Shown here piece by piece: positions 9,277 to 18,300 of a stretch of 58,689 bases of DNA (positions are counted from its first letter, which is position 1; each line of letters starts with the position of its first letter). The DNA is from an uncultured Prevotella sp. GTDB lineage: Bacteria > Bacteroidota > Bacteroidia > Bacteroidales > Bacteroidaceae. The stretch spans positions 1-58,689 of the forward strand of contig CAKPWR010000006.1 in assembly GCA_934196725.1 (NCBI GenBank), in the 5' to 3' direction. The position numbers and the translations under genes were made by a program. The notes beneath the pieces are model-generated. The model ran no database searches, was not told the origin of the DNA, and saw nothing but the letters and a program-made list of their open reading frames with translations.

Positions 9277-9376
9277 TTTTATTTTAGTACAAATTAATTT
9301 TAAATCTTACAAATACAAAGACGTTTGGAGATAGTTTTTGTAACTATTTGCATAAAGTTTATGTGTTTTAGAATTA
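9277..9376. repeat. 100-bp direct repeat, right copy (flanks hipBA)
   Basis: One mismatch to 7353-7452 over 100 bp, same orientation. It carries a second intact copy of the ECF-like motif (9315-9344), now pointing at hipB, whose start is about 210 nt downstream. Confidence 0.9.
9315..9344 (-). promoter_or_regulatory. Second copy of the ECF-like promoter, upstream of hipBA
   Basis: CGTC (9323-9320) and GTTAC (9344-9340) on the minus strand keep the 16-nt spacing. If active, it would add RG-II-responsive transcription to hipBA. Confidence 0.5.
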
Positions 9377-9414
9377 TTAACCATGAAAAAACATACATTA
9401 CAAAAGGAAAAGGG

Positions 9415-9422
9415 TATATTTG
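9415..9422 (+). promoter_or_regulatory. -7 element of the lipoprotein gene cluster
   Basis: TATATTTG, matching TAnnTTTG, 23 nt before the first ATG of the cluster. Confidence 0.55.
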
Positions 9423-9445
9423 CAGCAACTTAAAAATTACAGAGA

Positions 9446-10015
9446 ATGAAGAAATATATATTATTTATACTTATCATATTAATTTCCTGTGAGCATCATA
9501 TAAGCAATGTTGACAAGAAGAACTATAACTATGGCATTGACTCCACGACGCTTACTCCGCAAGTAAAAAAAATTCTATCAGAGTATATCTTACAATATCC
9601 TCAATTTGAGAATCTTATTCTTGACAATGAGATTACCATCAGAATGCCCCTTCCCAACAGAGAAGCTAAAGAGTACTATTATTTAGGACCAACCTATATA
9701 GGCGAACAAATTGGGGAAAATTTGGGTTACCTGTTTCCTTCTATTTCGTTCTCGTTCCAAGGAAGAAGAATCTTCTTAAAGTCATCAATTGACAATATGA
9801 CGAATCAAAAATCCATTAAAAATGATTATAAAAAACATTTGGAAATCAAAGGTATAAGAAACAACATTGGAAAATACTATTGGTTGGTATGTATTCCAAA
9901 CAATCAACAAGCATATATCGTCACAAAGGATATAGAGAAAAATGAGATTCCTATTTCTAAAGAAATCCAATACTTCAAGGCTTCAACAATAAAACATACA
10001 ACACATGAAAAATAG
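9446..10015 (+). CDS. Small lipoprotein, member 1 of a paralogous array
   Basis: A 189-residue predicted lipoprotein: hydrophobic signal then lipobox LISC (Cys15). No known family was recognised. It shares the array pattern loosely: a short acidic helix with I.EYILQYP, a central YYYLGPTYIGE (the others have YFTIGE), a PSISFSFQGRRIFL strand pair, and a late YYWLVC (WLIKY in the others). It is the most divergent of the four paralogues. It overlaps the next gene by 11 nt, implying translational coupling. The DNA is clearly more AT-rich than the flanking glycosidase genes, a sign of lateral acquisition. Possible roles include immunity to a contact-delivered toxin or envelope maintenance, neither demonstrable here. 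Confidence 0.8.
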   Translation: MKKYILFILIILISCEHHISNVDKKNYNYGIDSTTLTPQVKKILSEYILQYPQFENLILDNEITIRMPLPNREAKEYYYLGPTYIGEQIGENLGYLFPSISFSFQGRRIFLKSSIDNMTNQKSIKNDYKKHLEIKGIRNNIGKYYWLVCIPNNQQAYIVTKDIEKNEIPISKEIQYFKASTIKHTTHEK

Positions 10016-10583
10016 AACATTATTTATAATAGGAATGGTACTGATGGCACTTTCTTCTTGTAACAACAAATGCAAGAATGTGCCTTGCCAAATTATTGTT
10101 TATGACGAAGCAACTTTTACTAAATCTTATCTTATAAACTATAATGGAAAAGATTCGATAGAAACCACATGTGGGGCCCTATCTTTCGATATTATTGATA
10201 AATTACACTATAATCAAAAAATCAACACTGAGGATATTTCATTTAGAGAAATTTATCTTCACAAATCTCAAAAGATAACCAGAAAGCAGAACGATAGTTT
10301 ACAAACTATAATCTGCCAACTTTTATCAAATCCCACAACAGATACCATACCACTTTTAGTAAAGGATGCCACCTATATATATATGGGGCTTAAAAATCAG
10401 CATATAAACTTACCTAGAGGACATATAAAAGACAAAAATATAATAAATATTTCTGAAAAACTTATAGAGTATTCACCCCTATATATCAATACTTATAGTT
10501 GGTTTTGGATGGGGCCAGAAATAGAAGAGCAGATGATACAAGAATACAAGCAATATTTAAGAGAATTTTCTGTAATGGATTAA
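10005..10583 (+). CDS. Small lipoprotein, unrelated to its paralogous neighbours
   Basis: A 192-residue predicted lipoprotein with signal MKNRTLFIIGMVLMA and lipobox LSSC (Cys19), followed by further cysteines (CNNKCKNVPC). I do not recognise the family. It lacks the YFTIGE and WLIKY marks of the genes on either side. Its body is rich in Ile, Lys and Asn with no obvious repeat or catalytic motif. It starts 11 nt inside gene 1 and so belongs to the same transcript. As the odd member, it could be a partner of gene 1, but that is inference. Confidence 0.78.
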   Translation: MKNRTLFIIGMVLMALSSCNNKCKNVPCQIIVYDEATFTKSYLINYNGKDSIETTCGALSFDIIDKLHYNQKINTEDISFREIYLHKSQKITRKQNDSLQTIICQLLSNPTTDTIPLLVKDATYIYMGLKNQHINLPRGHIKDKNIINISEKLIEYSPLYINTYSWFWMGPEIEEQMIQEYKQYLREFSVMD

Positions 10584-10644
10584 GGCGTAAAGATACAACA
10601 TAAGTTTAAGTTATATTATAAAATTCTTTTCAAAACAAATAAAT

Positions 10645-11253
10645 ATGAAACATTTGTTATTAATATTTTTTGCATTACTCTTTTGTCAATGTACAAACAA
10701 AAAGAACGATGCTCTTTTAGAAATTAAAGAAATAGAATCGTCTTATATTGATGATTCTATCAAGGATATTATTAAGCAATACATGCAAGAGTATCCACAA
10801 GATAGCAGTATTGTCTTATTTTTTAATTTGTCAGTTGATTCTATTCGAAATCAAGAATACGGACTTGCAGACTACTTCACTTTAGGAGAATTTGATATCC
10901 CTAGGTTCGAAGCAGAGATTTCAAAATCTTATGCTTATATACCATCATGTTATTTTGTACTAAACGGCAGAAAGATTTTCATTGTTCCCAAAAGCAATGT
11001 TCTACTAACACCCAAATTTACCAAGGATATATTTACAAGCAATCCATGGTTGAAAGATTATTTTGATTGCACAAGACATAATGCATGGCTAATTCAACAC
11101 AAGATTAACCACGATAAATTATATGAAACAAATAAAGAATACACTGTCGTCAACAAACATGTCGAAACTCTATTAGGTATAACCATAATTGAAGAAACAG
11201 AAACTTTCCAGCAAATTCTCAAAAGAAACAAAAACGTACACAATGAAGAATAG
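10645..11253 (+). CDS. Small lipoprotein, member 2 of the paralogous array
   Basis: A 202-residue lipoprotein (signal MKHLLLIFFALLFCQC, lipobox FCQC, Cys16). Shared pattern: an opening helix with DIIKQYMQEYPQDSSIVLFFN, then YFTLGEFDIPRFEAEI, YIPSCYFVLNGRKIFIV, a P.SNVLL.P segment and AWLIQHK. The order and spacing match the genes at 11368 and 11904, showing duplication and divergence within the cluster. Function unknown. The gap to the previous gene is 61 nt, so a shared transcript is likely. Confidence 0.8.
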   Translation: MKHLLLIFFALLFCQCTNKKNDALLEIKEIESSYIDDSIKDIIKQYMQEYPQDSSIVLFFNLSVDSIRNQEYGLADYFTLGEFDIPRFEAEISKSYAYIPSCYFVLNGRKIFIVPKSNVLLTPKFTKDIFTSNPWLKDYFDCTRHNAWLIQHKINHDKLYETNKEYTVVNKHVETLLGITIIEETETFQQILKRNKNVHNEE

Positions 11254-11367
11254 AATTATAACTGAATTTTCGTAAGTGGTTCAAATACGGCTAGGAGCTT
11301 TTGCCCTTTTAGGGAATGTGGAGCTTACTTGCCAAAAATCTGTTAATCCATTTAAACATCATAAAAT

Positions 11368-11892
11368 ATGAAACATATCTTATTTATCACTATCGTTTTA
11401 TCCATTTGTTTCTGTTCATGCAACAAAAACAAAAGTACTACTCGTCTTAAAGAATTAGAGCTTACAAACATCGACAAGTCCTTTTTTAATATTATAAAAG
11501 AATATGAAACAGCTTATCCTAACGATAGCAATATTGTGGTTTTCTTTAATTTAGAGTCAGATTTTTCCACATACTATGGCAATGGAATATATTTCACCAT
11601 TGGAGAATTTAGCATTCCACATTTTGAAGCTAACGATATGTTCAAAAATAAGTTCTTACCATCCTTTTACTTTCTTTTAAAAAACAAAAAAGTATATGTA
11701 GTATCCTCATCAAACACAATATTACATCCCAATTATTCAAGTAAGGTTCTTGCACAAGACAAATGGCTGAACCATTTTTTTGATAAAACCAAACATACCG
11801 GATGGTTAGTCAAATATGATTATAAAAACGGATATAAAATAATCAATAAACAGTGTGACGTTTCTACAGGTGCACAAGATATACCATTTTAA
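11368..11892 (+). CDS. Small lipoprotein, member 3 of the paralogous array
   Basis: A 174-residue lipoprotein (signal MKHILFITIVLSICFCSC, probable lipid-bearing Cys18). It aligns by eye with its neighbours: FNIIKEYETAYPNDSNIVVFFN, YFTIGEFSIPHFEAND, SFYFLLKNKKVYVV, SSNTILHPNYSSK, GWLVKYDYKNG. It is closest to the gene at 10645. The preceding 114-nt gap (11254-11367) is richer in GC than the genes and contains GGAGCTT twice; no promoter was recognised in it. Function unknown. Confidence 0.8.
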   Translation: MKHILFITIVLSICFCSCNKNKSTTRLKELELTNIDKSFFNIIKEYETAYPNDSNIVVFFNLESDFSTYYGNGIYFTIGEFSIPHFEANDMFKNKFLPSFYFLLKNKKVYVVSSSNTILHPNYSSKVLAQDKWLNHFFDKTKHTGWLVKYDYKNGYKIINKQCDVSTGAQDIPF

Positions 11893-11903
11893 AGATAAAA
11901 GAC

Positions 11904-12440
11904 ATGAACTATAAGAATATTATCGTAACCGTAATAATGATACATTTGCTTTGCCAATGTACATTGAATAATCGTCATTATGAAAGAGTGGCTACAGAAT
12001 TAAATTCTTCTGACATTGACCAATCTCTTATAAATATCATAAAATTATATATAAAGAAGTATCCTAACATAGAATCTGTCGCATTATATTTCAACAAGGA
12101 AATTGATGCCAATATAGCTAATAAATATGGTATAGGAACTTACTTTACTATTGGTGAACTTTATTCTGGGGGAGAGCTCAATCAAGTAAAGACGCTATCA
12201 AATATTCCATTTGAATATTTCTGTATCGGTGACAAGAGAGTTTATATAGTATCCGAAGTAAATATTCTATTCTCGAAACAGTATATTAAACACCAATACG
12301 GAAGAGACTTACAACACCAATCATCAAATATAATAAGACATAAAAAATGGCTAATTAAATACGAAGAAGATTGGAGCAGACACCCAGATATTAAAAGACA
12401 TTATAAAATTATAAGAAACTCAGAAAATGACAACATATGA
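11904..12440 (+). CDS. Small lipoprotein, member 4 of the paralogous array
   Basis: A 178-residue lipoprotein (signal MNYKNIIVTVIMIHLLCQC, lipobox LCQC, Cys19). The array pattern is kept: LINIIKLYIKKYPNIESVALYFN, GTYFTIGELYSGGE, EYFCIGDKRVYIV, SEVNILFSKQY, KWLIKYEEDW. It starts 11 nt after the preceding stop and ends just before the bidirectional hairpin at 12444-12488, closing the cluster. Function unknown. Confidence 0.8.
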   Translation: MNYKNIIVTVIMIHLLCQCTLNNRHYERVATELNSSDIDQSLINIIKLYIKKYPNIESVALYFNKEIDANIANKYGIGTYFTIGELYSGGELNQVKTLSNIPFEYFCIGDKRVYIVSEVNILFSKQYIKHQYGRDLQHQSSNIIRHKKWLIKYEEDWSRHPDIKRHYKIIRNSENDNI

Positions 12441-12443
12441 AAA

Positions 12444-12488
12444 AAAGGATAGATCATAACACATGATTTGTGCTATACTCTATCCTTT
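12444..12488. terminator. Bidirectional terminator between the lipoprotein cluster and the GH138 gene
   Basis: AAAGGATAGA at 12444-12453 pairs with 12479-12488; a weaker inner pairing (AACACA/TTGTGCT) extends it. A-rich and T-rich flanks suit termination from both sides of this convergent junction. Confidence 0.6.
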
Positions 12489-12505
12489 CAATTATATCAT
12501 TCTAT

Positions 12506-15220
12506 TTAGTAGAACAGCCAGTCAATCGCCTTATCGGCACCTGAGAGACCGGCATCACGAGCGGTAATCTTATCGCTCGTAGCACCGAGCACAAGCAGGA
12601 AGCCCTTTGGCAAGAGCAGGGTGTGCTTGCCGGCAGCAAACTCATACTTATGGATGTTCACCTGTGGCATACCGTCGATGCGGATGGCGCTGGTGAGCTG
12701 TGGCTCTGCCTGACCATAATCGTTGGCTGTGGCATCGGTCTCCAGCTTCGGAGCCTTGGCATATTTCATCTGGTCGTCACGGAAGTAACCTATCAAGAGT
12801 TGCACAGGCTTCTTGGTGGTGAAGGTGAGCGAGGTAGACTCGCCACGCTGCTTGCTGCTGTTCATTACATAAGCATTCATTCCTGCCAACTCAGGAGCAA
12901 AATCGGTTACTACACTATCCAAATCGTTGAAGAGTTTGGCACCCTTGGCAATTTTCACCATCTTGAAATTAGCCTCGCCATTGATATTCTCCATCTGGAA
13001 AGCACCCTTCTGCACACCTGCATCCTTCAAAGGCTTGATGTCCTCAGACGTCATCTTGTAAGTACCCGCAGCCTGAGCCTTGAGCATGGCGATATTCTTC
13101 TTCAGATTCGCCAGTTCCTGCTCATATTTCGGCAAGAGTTCACTCCAATGCTTCATGTTGCCGCCATCACCTCCGATTGGAATGCGGCGCTGGGCGGTCT
13201 GCATCGAATTGGCATAGAGATAGGTATCCTTGGTAAGATCTACCAGCTGACGGTAATACTCCAGACTCTTTTCGAGCAGCGGAACGGCAGCATCCAGTTC
13301 CTTGATATCCTTGCCCCACTTATAGTTGAGCACATGCTGAGCCGCCTTCACCTTCCAACCGAAAGCATAGGCAAAGGCACGGTAACAATGCATATCGTTC
13401 TGAAGACGACGGAACTCATCCTGATTGCCGGTGATGCGGTCAGCAACGGCATCGATGGCAGCCACAGCCTCATCGCCATGAGCCTCGGTCTGAGCTACGA
13501 TATCGAGTGGCAACTCACCCACATGAGGCTGATGCTTCCATTCCTTCTCTACATATTCGATGAGTTTCTCGCCCTCAGGACCGCAACTCTCATAGAAACC
13601 AGGATAGATGGTGTACTTATATGGATTCACCAGCTGACTCATGAACATGCCCAGGAGCAGCGTCTGACGGTTGCCCTCTGTAATACCGAAACGGCGGAGG
13701 AGCTTAGGCGCAATCTCACCGCTCTCATCGTATGCCTTGCGGATGCTGTCAGCAACAGCGGCATCAGAAGCATAGTAATCGGCAAGTACCTTATCCCAGT
13801 AATTACCCTCGGCAGCTACATCGCGACGGCAGTTCCAGGCATATCTTCCCCATGTCTTGTACCACATCCAGTCGCGGTCCAACTGTTTCTCCCGCTGTCC
13901 GCCAGGCAATTTATCTGCCGTATAAGGCCAATCCCAGTAACTAGCCTGCGGATAGAGATGCAGGGCATTGGCGTGATGAACATCGTGCATCGCCGTTACC
14001 GCCTTCTGAACGAAAGAAGGAGATGACCAGCGGAATGGTTCGAGATTGGCAAGGATATGCACGTTGCTGATATGGGTAGAACCCAGGGCTGCCAAATCGG
14101 TATGAATCTTGGTCCAAGGACCGCGAGGCTGATAGGTGGTCAACGACTCACCATTATACTTATGCATCGTATAGAGGTTCTTGTAGAGAGGCAGCGCTGC
14201 CTCCATCACCATCTTGCAGTCGGTATCGTGGGCACGGAGCAGGACTGGTGGTTCGTCGGTTCTGCCCAAAGCCTTCAAGCCGTCCTTGACACCCGGAATA
14301 ATGGTCTTGGTCATCCACTCCACATCATCCTCGTAGGTATTCATCGCCTCACCGAGACAGACGAGCAAGCCTACATTCGGATATTTCTCGATGAAGGCAG
14401 CTACCGACTTGCGGGTATAATCGCTGATGAGCGGAGTGATAGGACGGTGACGGTCCTGCGTCTTCAAGCCATAATGATCGGCAAAAGGCTTGGAGAGGAT
14501 GATGTTGTAGAACATCTGAATGACGAAGATACCACGGCGGTCAGCCTCCCTGGTCAGGAACGAGAACATCTCTTCGTTCTTCTTGAAGGTAGCCTCATCC
14601 ACCTCAAGGGCGAAAGGATAATCCTTCAGTTTGACGAGCGAAGCAAAAGGATGACCATTCCAGAGATAGAGCGAATTCATCTTGTTGTCTACGAGCATAT
14701 CGAGATACTGGATCCACTGTTCCTTGTCATAGAACCAAGGGAAATTCTCTGGGGTATAAGGATATTCGTAAACCTGATGACCCGGCAGATAAACGGTCTT
14801 CTGCAAGCCTACACAGGCACCACGGAGCACCATTTCCGGTGCATCTACCTGTTTCAGCGGCACATTGAGAGAGCCATGCTGAGCCACGTATTCTGCTATT
14901 TCGTTGCAGCCGTAGATGACTCCCGAACCGTCATTTCCCTGCAACAGAATCTTCTTTCCCTTGCGGGTCCATGAGAAACCTTCCTTCTTCAGTCCGGCAG
15001 TATCCTTGGCTTGCGAGAGCGAAATGCGATATTCGCCCTTCTTGCCGTTCACCACTGCAGAGAATCCCAAACGGTTGAGCTTCTTCTGTAGGTATTCAGC
15101 AGCATACTGTTCCCGATTAGAAGCCTTCTTTCCGGTCAGGATATTCACTTTTTGGGCAAAGGATACAGATGGAATCAGCACGAGGGCTGCCATCACAAAA
15201 ATCTTTTGTACTTTTATCAT
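12506..15220 (-). CDS. GH138-type exo-alpha-galacturonidase (RG-II chain A)
   Basis: A 904-residue secreted enzyme (signal peptide 1-22, ending SFAQ). An N-terminal GH20b-like alpha/beta domain (about 25-125, ending GVIYGCNEIAEYV) is followed by a TIM-barrel region (about 130-480, MNSLYLWNGHPFAS) and beta-sandwich domains. Two candidate catalytic residues stand out: Glu291 in CLGEAMN and Glu358 in HKYNGES. Their spacing of 67 equals that of the two catalytic glutamates I recall for the characterised GH138 enzyme. GH138 removes alpha-1,2-linked galacturonic acid from rhamnose in chain A. A GH115-like reading was considered because of the similar N-terminal domain, but the locus content favours GH138. 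It is monocistronic behind an ECF-like promoter at 15243-15272. Confidence 0.75.
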   Translation of the reverse strand: MIKVQKIFVMAALVLIPSVSFAQKVNILTGKKASNREQYAAEYLQKKLNRLGFSAVVNGKKGEYRISLSQAKDTAGLKKEGFSWTRKGKKILLQGNDGSGVIYGCNEIAEYVAQHGSLNVPLKQVDAPEMVLRGACVGLQKTVYLPGHQVYEYPYTPENFPWFYDKEQWIQYLDMLVDNKMNSLYLWNGHPFASLVKLKDYPFALEVDEATFKKNEEMFSFLTREADRRGIFVIQMFYNIILSKPFADHYGLKTQDRHRPITPLISDYTRKSVAAFIEKYPNVGLLVCLGEAMNTYEDDVEWMTKTIIPGVKDGLKALGRTDEPPVLLRAHDTDCKMVMEAALPLYKNLYTMHKYNGESLTTYQPRGPWTKIHTDLAALGSTHISNVHILANLEPFRWSSPSFVQKAVTAMHDVHHANALHLYPQASYWDWPYTADKLPGGQREKQLDRDWMWYKTWGRYAWNCRRDVAAEGNYWDKVLADYYASDAAVADSIRKAYDESGEIAPKLLRRFGITEGNRQTLLLGMFMSQLVNPYKYTIYPGFYESCGPEGEKLIEYVEKEWKHQPHVGELPLDIVAQTEAHGDEAVAAIDAVADRITGNQDEFRRLQNDMHCYRAFAYAFGWKVKAAQHVLNYKWGKDIKELDAAVPLLEKSLEYYRQLVDLTKDTYLYANSMQTAQRRIPIGGDGGNMKHWSELLPKYEQELANLKKNIAMLKAQAAGTYKMTSEDIKPLKDAGVQKGAFQMENINGEANFKMVKIAKGAKLFNDLDSVVTDFAPELAGMNAYVMNSSKQRGESTSLTFTTKKPVQLLIGYFRDDQMKYAKAPKLETDATANDYGQAEPQLTSAIRIDGMPQVNIHKYEFAAGKHTLLLPKGFLLVLGATSDKITARDAGLSGADKAIDWLFY

Positions 15221-15242
15221 TGTCTTAGTCTTTGTTTTATAA

Positions 15243-15272
15243 ATAAAGACGCAGATAACTTATTTTTGTAAT
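15243..15272 (-). promoter_or_regulatory. ECF-like promoter of the GH138 gene
   Basis: The minus strand has ATTACAAAA (15272-15264), 12 nt, then CGTCTTTAT (15251-15243); (A)TTAC to CGTC is 16 nt. The start codon is about 25 nt downstream. Confidence 0.65.
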
Positions 15273-15284
15273 CAATAAAGGAAC

Positions 15285-15339
15285 ATTTGCCAGTTGTATT
15301 CTCACGCCCTGAAAGGGCGTGTGAAGCCAGCTGGCAAAT
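15285..15339 (-). terminator. Nested terminator hairpin closing the GH95-GH140-GH78 operon
   Basis: The outer arms ATTTGCCAG (15285-15293) and CTGGCAAAT (15331-15339) enclose a GC-rich inner hairpin CACGCCCT-GAA-AGGGCGTG (15303-15321), 7 nt after the stop of the upstream gene. Confidence 0.7.
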
Positions 15340-15345
15340 ATTCTG

Positions 15346-18300
15346 TTATTTTATCTTTTTCAAATCCACTTCCTTATACGCCACTCTCTGGCGGCGCCAG
15401 GTGTAGATGCAATGCAGTTTGCCATCCTTTCCCTCGATGATGCCTGGATAGGAATACTGGTTGACAGGACTGTCCTCCAGGGTGAGGAGATGACGCCAAT
15501 GGGTGCCGTCTTCGCTGATGGCAAGACTCAAAGGCGTGCGAGGTCCCTTCTTGGTTCCCGGCAACGTCTCGAAATTGTTGTAGATGAGCACGTGTCTGCC
15601 ATCCTTCAGGGTGACGGCATCCGTACCGCTCTGGTTGTTTTCGATGTCGAGCAGGGTAACCGGAGTCCAGGTATCACCACCATCGCTACTGAAACTGGTG
15701 GCAAGTTTGGCATTATGAGTACGCATTAAGACCTGCAATCTGCCATCCTTCAACTTCAGGATAGAAGGCTGGATGCTGTAGATATATCTCGCCTTCTCAC
15801 CCTCCTTGTAGATAGGATGCAGCATATCCACCGTAGCCGAATCCACATCATCGGTACGAGGTTTCAGTTCGGCATCTACCGGACCCACATACTTCCACTT
15901 TTTGGTCTTCAAGTCGAGAATCTCCACATGGAATCGCCAACCCTTGTTCTCGGTACTGGAACCGCAGATGAGTCTGCCGTTCACCATTTCCGGCTTGTTC
16001 TTGATAGGACCGAGAAAACCGTCTGGCAATGCCTCCGGATCACTCCAGGTCTTACCGCCATCCTTCGATTTCACAAGACAGCCCGTCCAGTCGCCAACGG
16101 TAGCTCCCACCTTGTAGAACAGCCATATCTCGCCATCCGGCATAGTATAGAGCACAGGGTTCCAGCAAGACTTGCGCTTCAGATTGGCAGGCAACTTGAT
16201 ATTGGCAGACTTGGAGCGGAAATCATATTTGTAGCCGACAGGCACACCGAAACGGCGCAATCCATCCTTGATAGGTCCCTTATCAGCCGGAGTTGTCTTC
16301 TCATCGATGCCCGAAAGACCCGCCTTCTTAGCCTCAGGAGTACCCAGGCGATAAACACCATCGGCAGCCAGGATAGGTTTCTCCCAAGTTTTGGCACCCT
16401 TCGGCTTGCGACTTACCCAGATGCAGACATCCGGATTGCGCTCGAAGGTACCGCCGAAGTAGGCAGCCACCAGGTCACCGTTCTTCAACTGGGTGATGGT
16501 AGAGGCATGAGCCGATGGGAACCCGCTGTAATCATAAAGGAATTCATCCTTCAGGATGGCAGCATCGCGGGTAGGGATTTCTACCGAATAATGATAATCG
16601 CCACTACCCACCGTCTCAACCTTGCCATCAGGCAGATAGACATCGGCTGTAGTGTTGCAAGGCACGGTGATATCCCAGTCCACATGCTGCAAGGTCTTCT
16701 TCCACTGGCTCTTCACTACTCCGTATGGAGTCTCGTAATCAGCCTTTACCGATTCGCAGTTCTGAATACTGAATTCCGGCTTCAGCACGATGTGCTTGTA
16801 AGCCACGCTGGCATCAGCCTCAGCCACCTGCTGCACGTTGACACCCTTCTGCTGGATACCTCCCAGATACTGATAGCACCAGGTAAGCAAGTCACCCAGA
16901 AGCATCACATGATTGCCCGAATTCATCTTCGGATCAGCCTTGTCGCCATTCCAGAGTTCCCAGATGGTAGTGGCTCCGTTCTCTGCCATATAACCCCACG
17001 ACGGATAGGTGCGCTGGGTAGCCAGGAGATAAGCCACATCAGGGAAACCGTTGTCACTCAAACCGCGAAGGAGCCAGGAGATGCCGATGACACCGCAGTT
17101 GACATGTTCCTTGGCATCGATGCAGATGCCCTTCACTACCTGCTTGATGAGTTCGCTGCGCAACTCCTGGGGAGCGATGCCGAAGGAGAGCGCCAGGAGA
17201 TTGGCAGTAGAGGTATTGTTGCCATAATAGATGCTGTCTGGATAAAGCACATGACCCGGACGACGGGAAGTTCCTGCCTTGTTGGTGAGGAACTGCTTGT
17301 TGAAGGCTTCTATCATTCCGCTTCTGCGGTCTGCCCAAGCTTTCGCTTCTTCCTTCAAACCTTGCAGGTTGGCAAACTGCTCTGCCAGCTGCAGACAGCG
17401 GATCATATAGGCGGTGGCTATCAGCTTGCCATCGGTCTTTCGCTTCGGATCCTGACTGTGAATCAGTTCCAGCTTCTCTGGTGGTACGCACCAGTCGCCG
17501 TATTTATCCTTGGTGATGATGCCGTTCTTATCCGTATATTCAGCCAGGATATGGTTGATCCATTTCCTGATGGATGGATAAGAATCGATGATAGGCTGCT
17601 TGTTGCCAAACTGATGATAGAGCATATCACAGGTGAAAGGCAAAGCTGCCGGCCAGGTAACATCATCGGTATAGTAATTCCAGAAGGCAGGAGCCACATC
17701 CGGAATATTGCCATCCGAACGCTGGGCATCACAGATATCGTGCATCCACTTGCTGTAGAGTCGCTCGTTGTCGAAAACGAAACTCTCACCCAGCGAACCC
17801 ACCGTGCGGTCGCCCAACCAAGGCTGGCGCTCGTTGCGCTGCGGACAGTCTACCGGCATACCCTTGTAATTGCCGTAGATGCCCCACCATGCATTCTTCA
17901 ACACCTTATTTAATATCGTATCAGAAGTCTCGATATGTCCGATGGTAGCCATCTCGTCGCTCACGGTATAGGCGGTGAAATCCTCCTTGCGGGCATTCTT
18001 CATACCAGTGATGGCAGCATAGCGGAAGCCGTGATAAGAGAAGGCAGGACGCCAAGACTTTCCGTTTTCCTTGCCATTGCAGACATAGATATCCTCAGAG
18101 AGGGCATTGCGGAAGTTGTCGAGATACAGACTGCCGTCAGCCTGCAGTTTCTCGGCATATTTCACACGGATGGTATCACCCTGCTTGCCACGGACCTGGA
18201 AACCGATCCAGCCCGCCATGTTCTGTCCGAAATCTACGATGAGGGTATCGTGGCGATGCTTCAGACTTACCGGATGACCGAATTTCTTCTCAACCATTCC

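Noticed and set aside
11254..11367. Integron-like attC or attachment site in the gap of the lipoprotein array
   Set aside because: Only a short CCCT/AGGG hairpin and a GGAGCTT direct repeat were seen; no integrase or core site pattern is present.
12506..15220. GH115 alpha-glucuronidase (xylan) for the 904-residue enzyme
   Set aside because: The N-terminal domain is similar, but the Glu291/Glu358 pair, length and neighbours agree with GH138, and no xylan genes are nearby.
15817..17913. Long open frame of about 700 codons on the plus strand, opposite the GH78-sialidase gene; similar frames lie opposite other glycosidase genes (for example 29517-31550)
   Set aside because: They lie wholly antisense to genes with clear domains, have no promoter or family resemblance, and arise from the codon bias of the real genes.
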